DNA of 64,000 bases from NCBI GenBank assembly GCA_016935985.1, contig JAFGPW010000006.1:1-64000 (forward strand), given 5' to 3'. The DNA is from Candidatus Woesearchaeota archaeon (GTDB lineage Archaea > Nanobdellota > Nanobdellia > Woesearchaeales > JAFGPW01). This document shows, piece by piece, positions 16,274 through 25,161 of the stretch. Numbering within the stretch: position 1 is the first letter of the stretch; every line of letters begins with the position of its first letter. The position numbers were made by a program, and so were the translations under genes. The notes below the pieces were generated by a model. It was not told the DNA's origin. It ran no database searches and saw only the letters and a program-made list of their open reading frames with translations.

Positions 16274-16912
16274 TCAGCGCCTGAGCCGACCCCTCAACCG
16301 CGCGAGGAGCAGCCGTGCGGTCTTCCGGTGCGATAGCCCGGCCCCCTTCTCGACGAGCCGCTTCCCGTACGGCAGCACCGCGGCGAAGCCGAGGTTCGAG
16401 ACGAGATGGGCGACCATGAACGGCAGCGCGACAAGGAGCGTGGTCCCGAAGGCCATCGGGAAATAGAGGAATGAGGTGGCGTTGATGATGATCTCGAACG
16501 CCAGGGTCGCGGCGAGCATGGCGAGCGCGGCGTGCCACCACCTGGCCCGTTGCGGCAGCAGCCCGCCGATCCAGCCGGCAAGCCCGAATCCGATCGCCTG
16601 GAAGAGCGTCCAGATGCCGTGGCCGCCGACCATGATCATGTTGGAGAGGAGGAGCGCCGCGATCCCGACGCCAGCGCCTTTCCGCCTGCCGAAGAGCCAG
16701 CCCGCGAGCACCGCGAAGAAGGTGATCGGCTCTGCCGAGGGCAGCGGCTCCATGATCTTCCTCAGCGCGACCGCGCCTGCCACCATGCCGATGAGGATGA
16801 GCCATTCCTTGAGCCGGCAGATCTGCTCCTGCTGCTCGAGCGCAATCAGGGCGACGCTCTCCTTCTCGCGGGAATCGCGCTCCTCGCGCCTCACGAGCTG
16901 CTGCTCCTGCAT
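16274..16912 (-). CDS. ECF-type transporter S-component-like membrane protein
   Basis: 212 aa. A charged N-terminal 30 residues precede about six helices. The block PSAEPITFFAVLAGWLFGRR followed by glycine-rich helices and HGIWTLFQAIGFGLAGWIGGLLP resembles vitamin-uptake S components (DUF6580/ECF-like). The tail is strongly basic. It would bind a micronutrient and pair with a shared energising module not present here. Its ATG overlaps the stop of the gene upstream (TGATG), so they are coupled. Confidence 0.65.
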   Translation of the reverse strand: MQEQQLVRREERDSREKESVALIALEQQEQICRLKEWLILIGMVAGAVALRKIMEPLPSAEPITFFAVLAGWLFGRRKGAGVGIAALLLSNMIMVGGHGIWTLFQAIGFGLAGWIGGLLPQRARWWHAALAMLAATLAFEIIINATSFLYFPMAFGTTLLVALPFMVAHLVSNLGFAAVLPYGKRLVEKGAGLSHRKTARLLLARLRGRLRR

Positions 16913-17604
16913 CAGACCACCTGCTCCGTCTCGCTTCTCGAGGCCGTGCCGTCGACGTCAAGGTCCCTGATGACCCTGACCCGGCGCTTCGCCGCGAGGC
17001 GCGCCGCTGCCGGGTCCTTCGCGAGGAGCCTCTCGTCGACGATGACCTCTTTCACCTCATAGGTGTTCCTGACCGTGACGCGCGAGAAATCGCCTGGCAC
17101 GTCGAAGAGGAATTCCTCCCTCACCGCGCCGAGCGCGGCGGCGGGGAGCCTGAGCGCGCAGAACCTCTCGGCCGTCTTCCCGGGCTTGGGAACCGATTTC
17201 CCGACCGAGAGCGAGATGCCCTCAGCCTTCACGCCGAGCAGGAGGATGGCGCGCGATGCGAGCGCTCCGACGAGGGCCGTGAACGTGGCGGCATCGACGT
17301 CCTGCTTGATCGTGCGCTTCTTGCCCGTGGCCTTCGCCGGCTCGATGCCGAGCCGGTCGAGCTCCGACGAGATGTCATCCTTGGTGACGATGACGCCGCG
17401 AAGCGATACCGGGCCCTCGACGATGCGCGCGATGAGCGCGAGGAGGGTGTCAAGGTACTCGAAGCCCGCCTCGACCCTGATGCCGTCCTTCCCCTTCTTC
17501 ACCACGAACGGCTCCTTCTCGAAGGTGCCGAGGCTGTAGCGCACGAGCTTCGCGTGCGTCTGATCGGTGAGCGTGCCGGTGAAGATGTCCTTGATGAATG
17601 CCAT
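16912..17604 (-). CDS. Conserved-looking hypothetical protein, 230 aa
   Basis: Starts MAFIKDIFTGTLTDQTHAK after a GAGGGG ribosome site; the open frame's earlier codon (17625) would leave no such site. Basic, beta-rich soluble protein without signal peptide. A TATA box (GTTTTTATAG, 17637-17646) sits upstream. It is coupled to the ECF-like gene. Function unknown. Confidence 0.7.
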   Translation of the reverse strand: MAFIKDIFTGTLTDQTHAKLVRYSLGTFEKEPFVVKKGKDGIRVEAGFEYLDTLLALIARIVEGPVSLRGVIVTKDDISSELDRLGIEPAKATGKKRTIKQDVDAATFTALVGALASRAILLLGVKAEGISLSVGKSVPKPGKTAERFCALRLPAAALGAVREEFLFDVPGDFSRVTVRNTYEVKEVIVDERLLAKDPAAARLAAKRRVRVIRDLDVDGTASRSETEQVV

Positions 17605-17648
17605 ATCATCCCCTCGCTTCAGCACGCGTGGGAAGAACTATAAAAACC

Positions 17649-17915
17649 TTATTCATCGATGATGATGGTGGTCGTCCCGTACCTGACCTGGATCGTCTCG
17701 TTCGCCTCTCCCGGCCGCTCCGGCAGCCACTGCTGCTTGATCATGTATCCTGTCAGGTCCTTGAGGTTCTTCCCCACGCCGAAGAGCCAGCCGCCCATCT
17801 TCTTGACGAACGTCATCCGGTCGGCCTTGTCGTCAAGGTCTATGCTGTAGGAGGAATAGATGATCCAGCCGCCGACAAGGACGAAGGCCACGATGATCCA
17901 GAAAATCTTTCCCAT
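17649..17915 (-). CDS. Single-helix membrane protein, 88 aa
   Basis: MGKIFWIIVAFVLVGGWIIY is an N-terminal membrane anchor, followed by an acidic/basic soluble tail. The ATG at 17915 overlaps the TAA of the upstream DegT-like gene (TAATG) and follows a GGAGG ribosome site by about 6 nt, so it is preferred over 17921. Likely shares the transcript with the DegT-like gene. No family recognised. Confidence 0.7.
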   Translation of the reverse strand: MGKIFWIIVAFVLVGGWIIYSSYSIDLDDKADRMTFVKKMGGWLFGVGKNLKDLTGYMIKQQWLPERPGEANETIQVRYGTTTIIIDE

Positions 17916-18718
17916 TACCATCCCTCCGTGCGCTTGATCTCGATCGAGACCGCCCGGTCAGCGACCCTGATCTGGTAGGCTTCGCCCGGGTGCGGGCACT
18001 CCCTCGTCTCAAATCCTCTGCTGGCCGCGAACTTTATAATTCTTTCCTTTTGAGTGGCATCAAGATAGGGGACGATGAGGTTGATCGCCGGGTGGTCAGG
18101 GAAATAAGGAGGGAGGCCGAGCCCCGCGAGCTCTGCCGCCGCTTCGGCGCGGAGCGTCCTCAACAGGTGCAGACGTGCCGGCAGGTGCGCGAGCCGGTCC
18201 TCGAGCGCGGCGTAGTCGATGGCAGGCGTCCCTGCCTGCTCCCTAAGCCTTTCTGCGATAAGGGCATAATCGGTGGCGATGAAGCCGCCCGAGCCGAGCC
18301 AGACCGGCTTCCACCTGCCGAACGAGCCGAGGACGAGGTCGCCGCGCTTCGCCTGCCCGGTCCCGATCGAGCCGGAGGCGTCGTTGATGAGCAGGCCCTG
18401 CTCGCGCATGGTGGGGAAAAGGCCCATCTCCTGGGCGGCGTGGTAGCCGGGCATCGAGTTGATCAGGTAGGCGCCCGGGCCCTGGCTGCCGGTGATGATG
18501 CCATGGTCGGTCGGCAGCCGCTCGACCGAGAGATCCCACCCGCGGGCATAGTCCTCATACTTCATCCAGCCGCCCTGGTCCTGGATGCGCACCGTATCGT
18601 AGCCGGCGCCGCGGACGATCCCGAGCGAGAGCCGTATGGCCTCGTTCCCGCGCTCGACAAAGATGATATGCCGCTTGCCGGTGATGTCCTTCAGCATCCG
18701 TTCCGCTGCCGCTCGCAT
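17915..18718 (-). CDS. DegT/DnrJ/EryC1-like PLP-dependent protein
   Basis: 267 aa, shorter than typical sugar aminotransferases (360-400 aa). Recognisable parts: GNEAIRLSLGIVRGAG at the N-terminus, NDASGSIG corresponding to the cofactor-binding Asp block, and SFGRWKPVWLGSGGFIA, where Lys is in the position of the Schiff-base Lys of DegT proteins. It may be a compact aminotransferase or a non-catalytic relative. The TATA box at 18742-18749 is 24 nt from ATG 18718 and too close to the ATG at 18733, so the inner start is used. Confidence 0.65.
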   Translation of the reverse strand: MRAAAERMLKDITGKRHIIFVERGNEAIRLSLGIVRGAGYDTVRIQDQGGWMKYEDYARGWDLSVERLPTDHGIITGSQGPGAYLINSMPGYHAAQEMGLFPTMREQGLLINDASGSIGTGQAKRGDLVLGSFGRWKPVWLGSGGFIATDYALIAERLREQAGTPAIDYAALEDRLAHLPARLHLLRTLRAEAAAELAGLGLPPYFPDHPAINLIVPYLDATQKERIIKFAASRGFETRECPHPGEAYQIRVADRAVSIEIKRTEGW

Positions 18719-18741
18719 GGGCACGGCGAACATGCCGCCGC

Positions 18742-18749
18742 TATTTAAT
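18742..18749 (-). promoter_or_regulatory. TATA box of the DegT-like gene
   Basis: ATTAAATA on the minus strand, 24 nt before ATG 18718. Confidence 0.6.
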
Positions 18750-18852
18750 GCTTGCTATCGCGAGCGCTCTCCTCTATCCGGGCGCAAAGGATATAAATCC
18801 GCTCATACATGATAAGAGGCCTGAGATGGGCCCTTCCCCCGAAGGTGAGAGC

Positions 18853-19221
18853 ATGGCGATGCAGCAAGGTGTCCAGGTGGTCTGCCGAAAGTGCGGCAGG
18901 CACGGGCCGCTTTCGAGCTTCAAGCTCGACGAACGGTACGGCATGGTGGTGTGCCACGAGTGCAGGGCAGAGAAGGACCTGAGATCCCCGGCTCCGACGA
19001 AGCGTCCGGCGACCCCGTCGGGAGGGAAGGCTCCTGGATCCGTATCGCGCCAGGCAGCGCCCGCGCCTGCCTCGCGTGCTGCCGCTCCTGCGTCGCGGTC
19101 AGCACAGTCCGCCGACCGGACGAAGCGGACCTGCGAGAAATGCTCCTTTTCGTTCACGTACGTCGCTGAGAAAGCGTATCCGTCGAAATGCCCCTACTGC
19201 GGAGCGCCGGTGAAGAAGTGA
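18853..19221 (+). CDS. Double zinc-ribbon protein, 122 aa
   Basis: N-terminal ribbon CRKC...CHEC, an Ala/Pro/Ser-rich linker of about 45 residues, and C-terminal ribbon CEKC...CPYC. Such proteins often bind nucleic acid or act in translation or metal handling. The ATG at 18853 follows AAGGTGAG at ribosome-site distance; the ATG at 18826, about 27 nt after a TATA box (18790-18796), would add nine residues and cannot be fully excluded. Confidence 0.75.
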   Translation: MAMQQGVQVVCRKCGRHGPLSSFKLDERYGMVVCHECRAEKDLRSPAPTKRPATPSGGKAPGSVSRQAAPAPASRAAAPASRSAQSADRTKRTCEKCSFSFTYVAEKAYPSKCPYCGAPVKK

Positions 19222-19243
19222 CCTGCGGAGGGGCGGCGCATGG

Positions 19244-19477
19244 CTAGCGCTTGCTCTTCATCTTGCGCTCGACGATCTCTTTCGTGGGAGGGTTGCGGTT
19301 CACCCTGAGCGCGAAGCTGATGAACTCCTCGTCCTCGCGCTTGGCCTTCATCTGCTCATCGGTGAGGTCGGGCATGGAGATGTCGGGCGTTCCCGGCTTC
19401 TCCTTGTGGAACTTGGAGTACTTCTCCTTCTTCGCCGAGACCTTCTTCTTTTTCTTCTTGTTCTTCTTGGCGCCCAT
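19244..19477 (-). CDS. Small Lys-rich protein, 77 aa
   Basis: The first 26 residues are largely Lys (MGAKKNKKKKKKVSAKKEKY), followed by a charged helical region ending VERKMKSKR. The composition suggests binding to nucleic acid or ribosomes. TTAATAAA at 19503-19510 lies about 26 nt upstream. No family recognised. Confidence 0.65.
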   Translation of the reverse strand: MGAKKNKKKKKKVSAKKEKYSKFHKEKPGTPDISMPDLTDEQMKAKREDEEFISFALRVNRNPPTKEIVERKMKSKR

Positions 19478-19740
19478 GGTGCCTGCGAGAATCGCATGCT
19501 GGTTTATTAAGGTTTTGGCTGCGGAAGCCTGTCAGGGGAAGAGGTGGAGGCGTGCTCGTCCTCGGCCTGTCTCGGTCTCGCCGTCGCCGCGGCTGCTCGA
19601 CCTAACGGATTGATGAGGTCTCGCGGACGCCGCATAATGGCGACGACCGCCTCCCCCTCCCGATGGGGCGTTCCTCGCCCTTCCCTCTGCCAATAGGTTT
19701 TTATACTAGCGCGGTCCCATCCGTTCCGGGGGTGATACCA

Positions 19741-19989
19741 ATGGAGAAGATCGGCAACGTCACGCATTATTTCTCGAAGATATCGGTGGCTGTCCTCGCG
19801 ATCACCGGCGGCAGCCTCAAGGTGGGGGACGAGATCCACATAAAGGGCCACACCTCTGACATGACCTTCAAAGTGGATTCCCTGCAGGTGGACCACAAGC
19901 CGGTGGAGTCGGCGAAGGCGGGGGACGATATCGCGATCAAGGTCCCTGATCACGTCCGCGAGCACGACGAGGTCTTCAAGGTCGGCTGA
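19741..19989 (+). CDS. Translation elongation factor-like protein (EF-Tu domain 2-like)
   Basis: 82 aa. The pattern IGNVTHYFSKISVAVL - LKVGDEIHIKGHTSDM - VDSLQVDHKPVESAKAGDDI is the small beta-barrel protein often annotated translation elongation factor-like in archaea and bacteria. GGGTGAT precedes the ATG at ribosome-site distance; a TATA box (GTTTTTATA, 19698-19706) is upstream. The 235-bp stretch before it (19506-19740) shows no gene that I can support. Confidence 0.85.
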   Translation: MEKIGNVTHYFSKISVAVLAITGGSLKVGDEIHIKGHTSDMTFKVDSLQVDHKPVESAKAGDDIAIKVPDHVREHDEVFKVG

Positions 19990-20090
19990 GCTTCGGACCG
20001 GCCGCATTTTTATTCTTTTACGACTCATCCCCACAGCAACCTTTTTAAAGACAGGACGCTTCTCGGACACGCTACGCAGCAAGACAGAGG

Positions 20091-22277
20091 GTGATAGCCT
20101 TCAAGAAGACAACCACGCAGCCTAAGCGGATCGTCGTCACCTCGGCGCTCCCGTACGCGAACGGCCCGATCCACATCGGCCACCTGGTGGAATACATCCA
20201 GACCGACATCTACGTACGGTTCCTCAAGCTCTGCGGGATCGACGCGGCGTACTGCTGCGCCGACGACACCCACGGCACGCCGATCGAGATCAACGCGGCG
20301 AAGCAGGGGATCAGCCCTGAGCGGCTGATCGCGAAGTACCACGCCGAGCACCAGCAGGACTTCAAGGGCTTCCTCATCGAGTTCGACTCATACTATTCCA
20401 CGAACAGCCCGGAGAACCAGACGTACGCGGACCTCATATTCACCGCGCTGAAGGACGCTGGCCACATCTACCAGAAGAAGGTCGAGAACTTCTACGACGA
20501 GAAGGAGGGCAGGTTCCTTCCCGACCGCTATGTCAAGGGCGAGTGCCCGAAGTGCGGCGCGCCTGACCAGTATGGCGACGTGTGCGAGAAGTGCAACGCC
20601 ACCTACAGCCCGACCGACCTCGTGAACCCGTACTCCATCGTGTCGGGCGAGCGGCCGGTGAGGAAGGCGAGCGTGCACTACTTCTTCCGGTTGAGCTCGT
20701 TCTCCGAGAGGCTCTCCGCGTGGCTCACCGGCAACACCGAGCTCCAGAAGGAGGTAGTGAACCATGTCATGCGCTGGGTCGAGGAAGGCCTCCAAGACTG
20801 GGACATCAGCCGCGACGGCCCGTACTTCGGATTCAGGATACCGGGCGAGAAGGACAAGTACTATTATGTCTGGCTCGACGCGCCGATCGGCTACATATCA
20901 TCCACCGAGAACTACGTCCGCGAGCGCAACAGCCGCGAGCCCGACCCCAAGCGGCACCTTTCCACCGCCGACTACTGGAAGTCCGACAGCTCGCGCATCA
21001 TCCACTTCATAGGGAAGGACATCATCTACTTCCATCTGCTCTTCTGGCCGGCGATGCTCATGGCCTCCGGCTTCCGGCTGCCCGACAAGGTGGTCGTCCA
21101 TGGCTTCCTCACGATCAATCGGGAGAAGATGAGCAAGAGCAGGGGGACATTCATCACCGCGCGGGACTACCTCAGCCGGCTTGACCCCCTCTACCTGCGG
21201 TACTACTACGCCGCGAACCTCACGTCGAAGCCCGGCGACCTCGACCTGGACTTCGAGGACTTCAAGGCGAAGACGAACAACGAGCTGGTCGGAAACATCG
21301 CGAACTTCACTTACCGGACGCTCTCGTTCCTCAAGACCAGGCTCGGCGGCAGGACCGGCGGGCTGCGCCTCCGCGACTACGAGACCGAGGCGGGCGAGGT
21401 GGTGGAGATCCTCGGCCGGATACGGAAGGACTACGAAGGCCTCGAGTTCAGGGAGGCGGTCAAGGGGATCAACGAGCTCGCGTCGATCGGCAACCGTTTC
21501 TTCCAGGAGCGCGAGCCCTGGAAGCTCGCGGCAGACGAGCCGGAGGAGGCGCGGGCTGTCCTCACCTTCTGCGCGAACGTCGTGAAGGAGCTTGCTATCA
21601 CGCTCAAGCCGGTGCTGCCCACGTTCTCCGCGGGGCTCGAGGCCCAGCTCGGGCTGAAAGGGCTCTCCTGGAAGGACCTCGGCTTCACGATCAACGAGAC
21701 CATCATCAAGGGCGCCGAGATCCTCGTCGGGAAGCTCGAGGAGGTGGACCTCCGGATCCCGGCAGATGAGGATCCTTCGGGGAAAGGGAAGGGAGCGGCG
21801 GCAGGACCTGCCGGCGCAGCGCTCCCGCTTGACCTGCGGGTGGCGAAGGTCGTAGCGGTCGAGGACCATCCGGACGCCGACAAGCTGATAATCATGCGGA
21901 TCGACCTCGGCGGCGAAGAGCGCCAGATCGTCGCCGGCATCAGGCAGTGGTACCGGAAAGAGGACCTCGTCGGCAGGAACCTGGTCGTCGTCGCGAACCT
22001 GGAGCCCGCGAAGCTGCGCGGCGTCGAGTCCCAGGCGATGCTGCTCGCCTGCGACGGCGGCAAGGACATCGAGGTGATATTCGCGGACGCGAGCAGTCCC
22101 GGCGACCGCGTCGGCTTCGAAGGCGCCGCGGTATCGTCAGCGACGGTCTCGTTCCCGCAGTTCCAGGGGTTCGACCTGCAGGCGAGGAAGGGGGCTGTGC
22201 TCTTCGCGGGCAAGCCGCTTCGGACCTCCTCAGAGCCCATCGTCACCCGCAGGATCCCTGACGGGAAGGTAAGGTGA
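20091..22277 (+). CDS. metG: Methionyl-tRNA synthetase with fused tRNA-binding domain
   Basis: 728 aa class I synthetase that charges tRNA-Met. HIGH at residues 28-31, zinc knuckle CPKC...CEKC around 152-172, KMSKS from Lys346. The anticodon-binding helical domain extends to about 560, and after a Gly/Ala linker a Trbp111/Arc1p-like OB domain (from about 580, LDLRVAKVVAVEDHPDADKL) binds tRNA nonspecifically. The start is a GTG after AGAGG; TATA-like TTTTTAAA at 20042-20049 leaves a short leader. Some archaea carry the OB domain as a separate gene; here it is fused. Confidence 0.96.
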   Translation: MIAFKKTTTQPKRIVVTSALPYANGPIHIGHLVEYIQTDIYVRFLKLCGIDAAYCCADDTHGTPIEINAAKQGISPERLIAKYHAEHQQDFKGFLIEFDSYYSTNSPENQTYADLIFTALKDAGHIYQKKVENFYDEKEGRFLPDRYVKGECPKCGAPDQYGDVCEKCNATYSPTDLVNPYSIVSGERPVRKASVHYFFRLSSFSERLSAWLTGNTELQKEVVNHVMRWVEEGLQDWDISRDGPYFGFRIPGEKDKYYYVWLDAPIGYISSTENYVRERNSREPDPKRHLSTADYWKSDSSRIIHFIGKDIIYFHLLFWPAMLMASGFRLPDKVVVHGFLTINREKMSKSRGTFITARDYLSRLDPLYLRYYYAANLTSKPGDLDLDFEDFKAKTNNELVGNIANFTYRTLSFLKTRLGGRTGGLRLRDYETEAGEVVEILGRIRKDYEGLEFREAVKGINELASIGNRFFQEREPWKLAADEPEEARAVLTFCANVVKELAITLKPVLPTFSAGLEAQLGLKGLSWKDLGFTINETIIKGAEILVGKLEEVDLRIPADEDPSGKGKGAAAGPAGAALPLDLRVAKVVAVEDHPDADKLIIMRIDLGGEERQIVAGIRQWYRKEDLVGRNLVVVANLEPAKLRGVESQAMLLACDGGKDIEVIFADASSPGDRVGFEGAAVSSATVSFPQFQGFDLQARKGAVLFAGKPLRTSSEPIVTRRIPDGKVR

Positions 22278-22475
22278 GCCCGGCATCACCCTGATCTCCG
22301 TAGAGGGGATAGAAGGAATACTACTACCTATTTCTACGTATTTTAGAAAACTTTATAAAGGAGCACGCTGATAAAACTCGCTATTCAGGCAATCATTGCA
22401 TGCTCTATAATAGAGGCATCATACCTGGTTGAGCGGAAGCGCCACTGCTGCGCTGCCGCTGGGTTGTGATCGAGG

Positions 22476-23357
22476 GTGGCTAGGAGCACGAAAAAGAGGC
22501 GACGAGCAGGTTCTCTCCCTGCGGGAGCGCCGAAGCCGAAATTGGCGAAGCGGCCGGCGCTGCCGGCGCCCGCTTTCGGGTTCATCAGGGAAGGGATCGT
22601 CCGCGAGGAGAAGGAGGTCGCGCGGCTCTTCACCCGGGACTTCGCGAAGACCCCTGAGGGCTTCAAGGTGCTGATCTTCTATTCGCTGCTCGTCATGCTC
22701 TCCTACATCGTCTTCGCCTTCATCGTGCCGAAGGGGGTCATCCTCAACCTGCCGTCAGGCGGCTACATCATGTTCTCGAACGTCGTCGTCTTCGTCGCGA
22801 CCCTCTTCGTCGTCTTCGGCTTCATCGAGAGGAAGGGCTGGTCCTACCCCCTCGCCGTCGGGCTCTACCTCTACTCGATCCTCAACTCGATCCTGCTGAT
22901 GCTGCTCATCGATGACTCGCTGCTCTCGTACGTCTCCGACATACTGATGGCGTCGCTCCTGTTCATCGTGGTCATCAACGGGCTCACGCTCTGGTACGTG
23001 CACGACAAGAGGCACTACCTCATGTCGCCCGCACGCCTGCGGTTCGACATGGTCGACAAGGTCTTCGTCTCCGGCATCTACCTCTTCTACTTCTTCTCCA
23101 TCATCCTCGCGCTCACCTTCACGATCCAGTTCATCACCGAGGCGACGGGGTCCGTCGACTCGATCCTCGACGGGCTCAGGAGCAAGGACATGGCGGCTTC
23201 GGTCTCGTTCTGCGACGCGCAGGGCGAGCACCGGGACCTCTGCCTCGTCTCGGTCGCGACCATCCACGCGAGCGAGAAGGGCGCCGATCTCGTCTGCCAG
23301 ATGGTGGGCTCCGGCATCTACCAGTTCACGTGCTACCAGGCGGTGCTCAGTGCGTAG
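22476..23357 (+). CDS. Polytopic membrane protein opening the surface locus
   Basis: 293 aa. A basic, Pro/Ala-rich cytoplasmic N-terminus (MARSTKKRRRAGSLPAG) precedes about five or six membrane helices from residue 65 to about 220, then a Cys-containing tail. GTG start after GTGATCGAGG. A TATA box (CTTTATAAAG, 22349-22358) is about 120 nt upstream. The last 8 nt overlap the first surface-protein gene, so they are co-translated and the protein may help export or anchor it. The 198 bp before this gene contain only promoter-like sequence. Confidence 0.75.
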   Translation: MARSTKKRRRAGSLPAGAPKPKLAKRPALPAPAFGFIREGIVREEKEVARLFTRDFAKTPEGFKVLIFYSLLVMLSYIVFAFIVPKGVILNLPSGGYIMFSNVVVFVATLFVVFGFIERKGWSYPLAVGLYLYSILNSILLMLLIDDSLLSYVSDILMASLLFIVVINGLTLWYVHDKRHYLMSPARLRFDMVDKVFVSGIYLFYFFSIILALTFTIQFITEATGSVDSILDGLRSKDMAASVSFCDAQGEHRDLCLVSVATIHASEKGADLVCQMVGSGIYQFTCYQAVLSA

Positions 23358-25116
23358 GACGACACACGACCGGACGGCGAAGACGGTCCTCGTGCTGTGG
23401 GTGCTGCTGAACCTGCTCGCGATGCCGCTCGCGTTCGCGGGAGGAGGGCAGGCGGCGGTCGAGCAGGCCACTGCGGATAGCGACCTCACCGCAGCAGACG
23501 GATTCGCTTCGGTGACGCCGGTCCGAGGAAGCATCAGCGTCGGCTTAGGCCATCCAGGACATTCCCTTTCTGACGCAGCACCTTTTGACAGTATCCTTAT
23601 TTATATCGCGCTGCTGGGTGCATTGCTCATAGTCGCGACGCGGCTCGGACATTCATACTACCCACTGGGGATCGGTATCACCCTCATCGCGGTCGTGGGC
23701 CTGTTCGCCCTGTCTGCCGCCGACATCCACGCGCTCCCAAACATCAGGTGTTTCGAAAATGAGACTGATTGCTTCAACGAATGCAACCCCAGCGTCCATC
23801 CCATCTACTACTGCTTCGATGACGAAAGCGATCCTGAAGGGTATTGTCCTGACAGCGACAACCAGCCTGATGACATGGTGTGCAGGCCGCGCGAGTATGT
23901 CCCCTACTGCGCGCAGACCGCGTGCGGGCGCGGGACTGAGTACGGATCGCGTTGCGTCTGCATCGAGCCTCTGTTATTCGGCTACGTCGGCTGCGATCCG
24001 CAGTTCCGATACGATTACCAATGTGAATCCTGCGGGGCGCAGACCGGGGGATACTGCGATACCCAAACACACCATTATTTCTGCACAAATGCGGATCCAA
24101 TCGGGAACTACCTAGATTGGGATTCCTCTTTGTGGACAGGACCTGAGTACAACCTGCTCGACCCTGACGAGTCGTCTGCTGCGTGCACCTGCGACGACAA
24201 CAGTAACATCTGGACAGACGCGTCATACAATGTCGGCGGTGTCACCGCTCCTAACATCAGCGTGAACGGGCATTATTGCTGCGGGGACGACAGCGGCGAG
24301 GCGTTCTCGAACGGCGAGTGCACCGATACCACGAGCGGGACGCCCTGCACGACCGGCGACGACTGCGGGAGCGCCATGATGTGCATGGCGACGAGTACTC
24401 TCGCGACGAGCGCGAAATGCAGGCTTATTACGAATAACACGTGGTATGTCGGATACCTCTGCAGCACAGACGGGACTCCTTTCAACACGACCGCTATTGA
24501 TGATCGCAAATCCACATTGAGATATGATCAGAGTATGGGTTCGAGGGATGACCGCTGCGTGCCGCTCATCGGTGACAGCGACACCAATCCCCTAGGCCCA
24601 CTTGTCCCGAGCGCGCCGCGCGACAGCTACTGCGACGGCGCACGCAACTGCTATGCCACCAATGCGGGGTGCATCGCCGCAGGGGATAAGGGTAACGCCC
24701 TCAGTTGGGGAGACTTCTGGATCAACGGCGCGTGCGTCCCGGGCGCAGGCACTGTTGATGATGCCTGCGGAACGATGTGCACACTCGGTTGGAGGGTCCT
24801 GAATCCCTTAACTCCCACTCAATCTCTCGACTGTGTCTCGTGCCCGAACATGCCGCACGCCAACGCAACCACCGCTGCCTGCGTAAGTGGTGATAGGAGA
24901 TGCAATTTCATAGATAATGATCAGTTCTGCGATCCGGGTTGGGCAGACAAGAATACCAAAGGCTATGACGGCTGCGAGGCGACGGCGATCGGCGCGCCGG
25001 TGACGTTCGAGCATACACAATGCGATACGAATGGCTTCGAGAAAGGGTCGCCGAACCTGGTCAACAACCCGAGCTTCGAAGTTATCCTCGGCTTGGGAGT
25101 CATCAGTCATTGGTAA
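23350..25116 (+). CDS. Cys-rich surface protein 1 (588 aa), truncated C-terminal domain
   Basis: GTG start in an overlap with the preceding gene. Signal peptide residues 1-30 (cleavage after LAFA), shared motif GFASVTPV at 51-58, two hydrophobic helices at about 78-122, then a Cys-rich extracellular region with EGF-like spacing, a CCGDDSGE module and N-glycosylation sequons. It stops just after NLVNNPSFEV...ISHW, which looks like the first strand of a jelly-roll (carbohydrate-binding-like) domain, so the end is probably truncated. Its N-terminus is closely paralogous to surface protein 2 (MRRTTH start, motif at the same residues). Role: cell surface, function unknown. Confidence 0.8.
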   Translation: MRRTTHDRTAKTVLVLWVLLNLLAMPLAFAGGGQAAVEQATADSDLTAADGFASVTPVRGSISVGLGHPGHSLSDAAPFDSILIYIALLGALLIVATRLGHSYYPLGIGITLIAVVGLFALSAADIHALPNIRCFENETDCFNECNPSVHPIYYCFDDESDPEGYCPDSDNQPDDMVCRPREYVPYCAQTACGRGTEYGSRCVCIEPLLFGYVGCDPQFRYDYQCESCGAQTGGYCDTQTHHYFCTNADPIGNYLDWDSSLWTGPEYNLLDPDESSAACTCDDNSNIWTDASYNVGGVTAPNISVNGHYCCGDDSGEAFSNGECTDTTSGTPCTTGDDCGSAMMCMATSTLATSAKCRLITNNTWYVGYLCSTDGTPFNTTAIDDRKSTLRYDQSMGSRDDRCVPLIGDSDTNPLGPLVPSAPRDSYCDGARNCYATNAGCIAAGDKGNALSWGDFWINGACVPGAGTVDDACGTMCTLGWRVLNPLTPTQSLDCVSCPNMPHANATTAACVSGDRRCNFIDNDQFCDPGWADKNTKGYDGCEATAIGAPVTFEHTQCDTNGFEKGSPNLVNNPSFEVILGLGVISHW

Positions 25117-25161
25117 TATCATGGAATGAATGAAGACCGCTGTCTTGGCTATACCAACATG

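Noticed and set aside
20898..21869. Minus-strand 323-aa ORF inside metG
   Set aside because: Charged low-complexity shadow of the synthetase; no TATA box or ribosome site.
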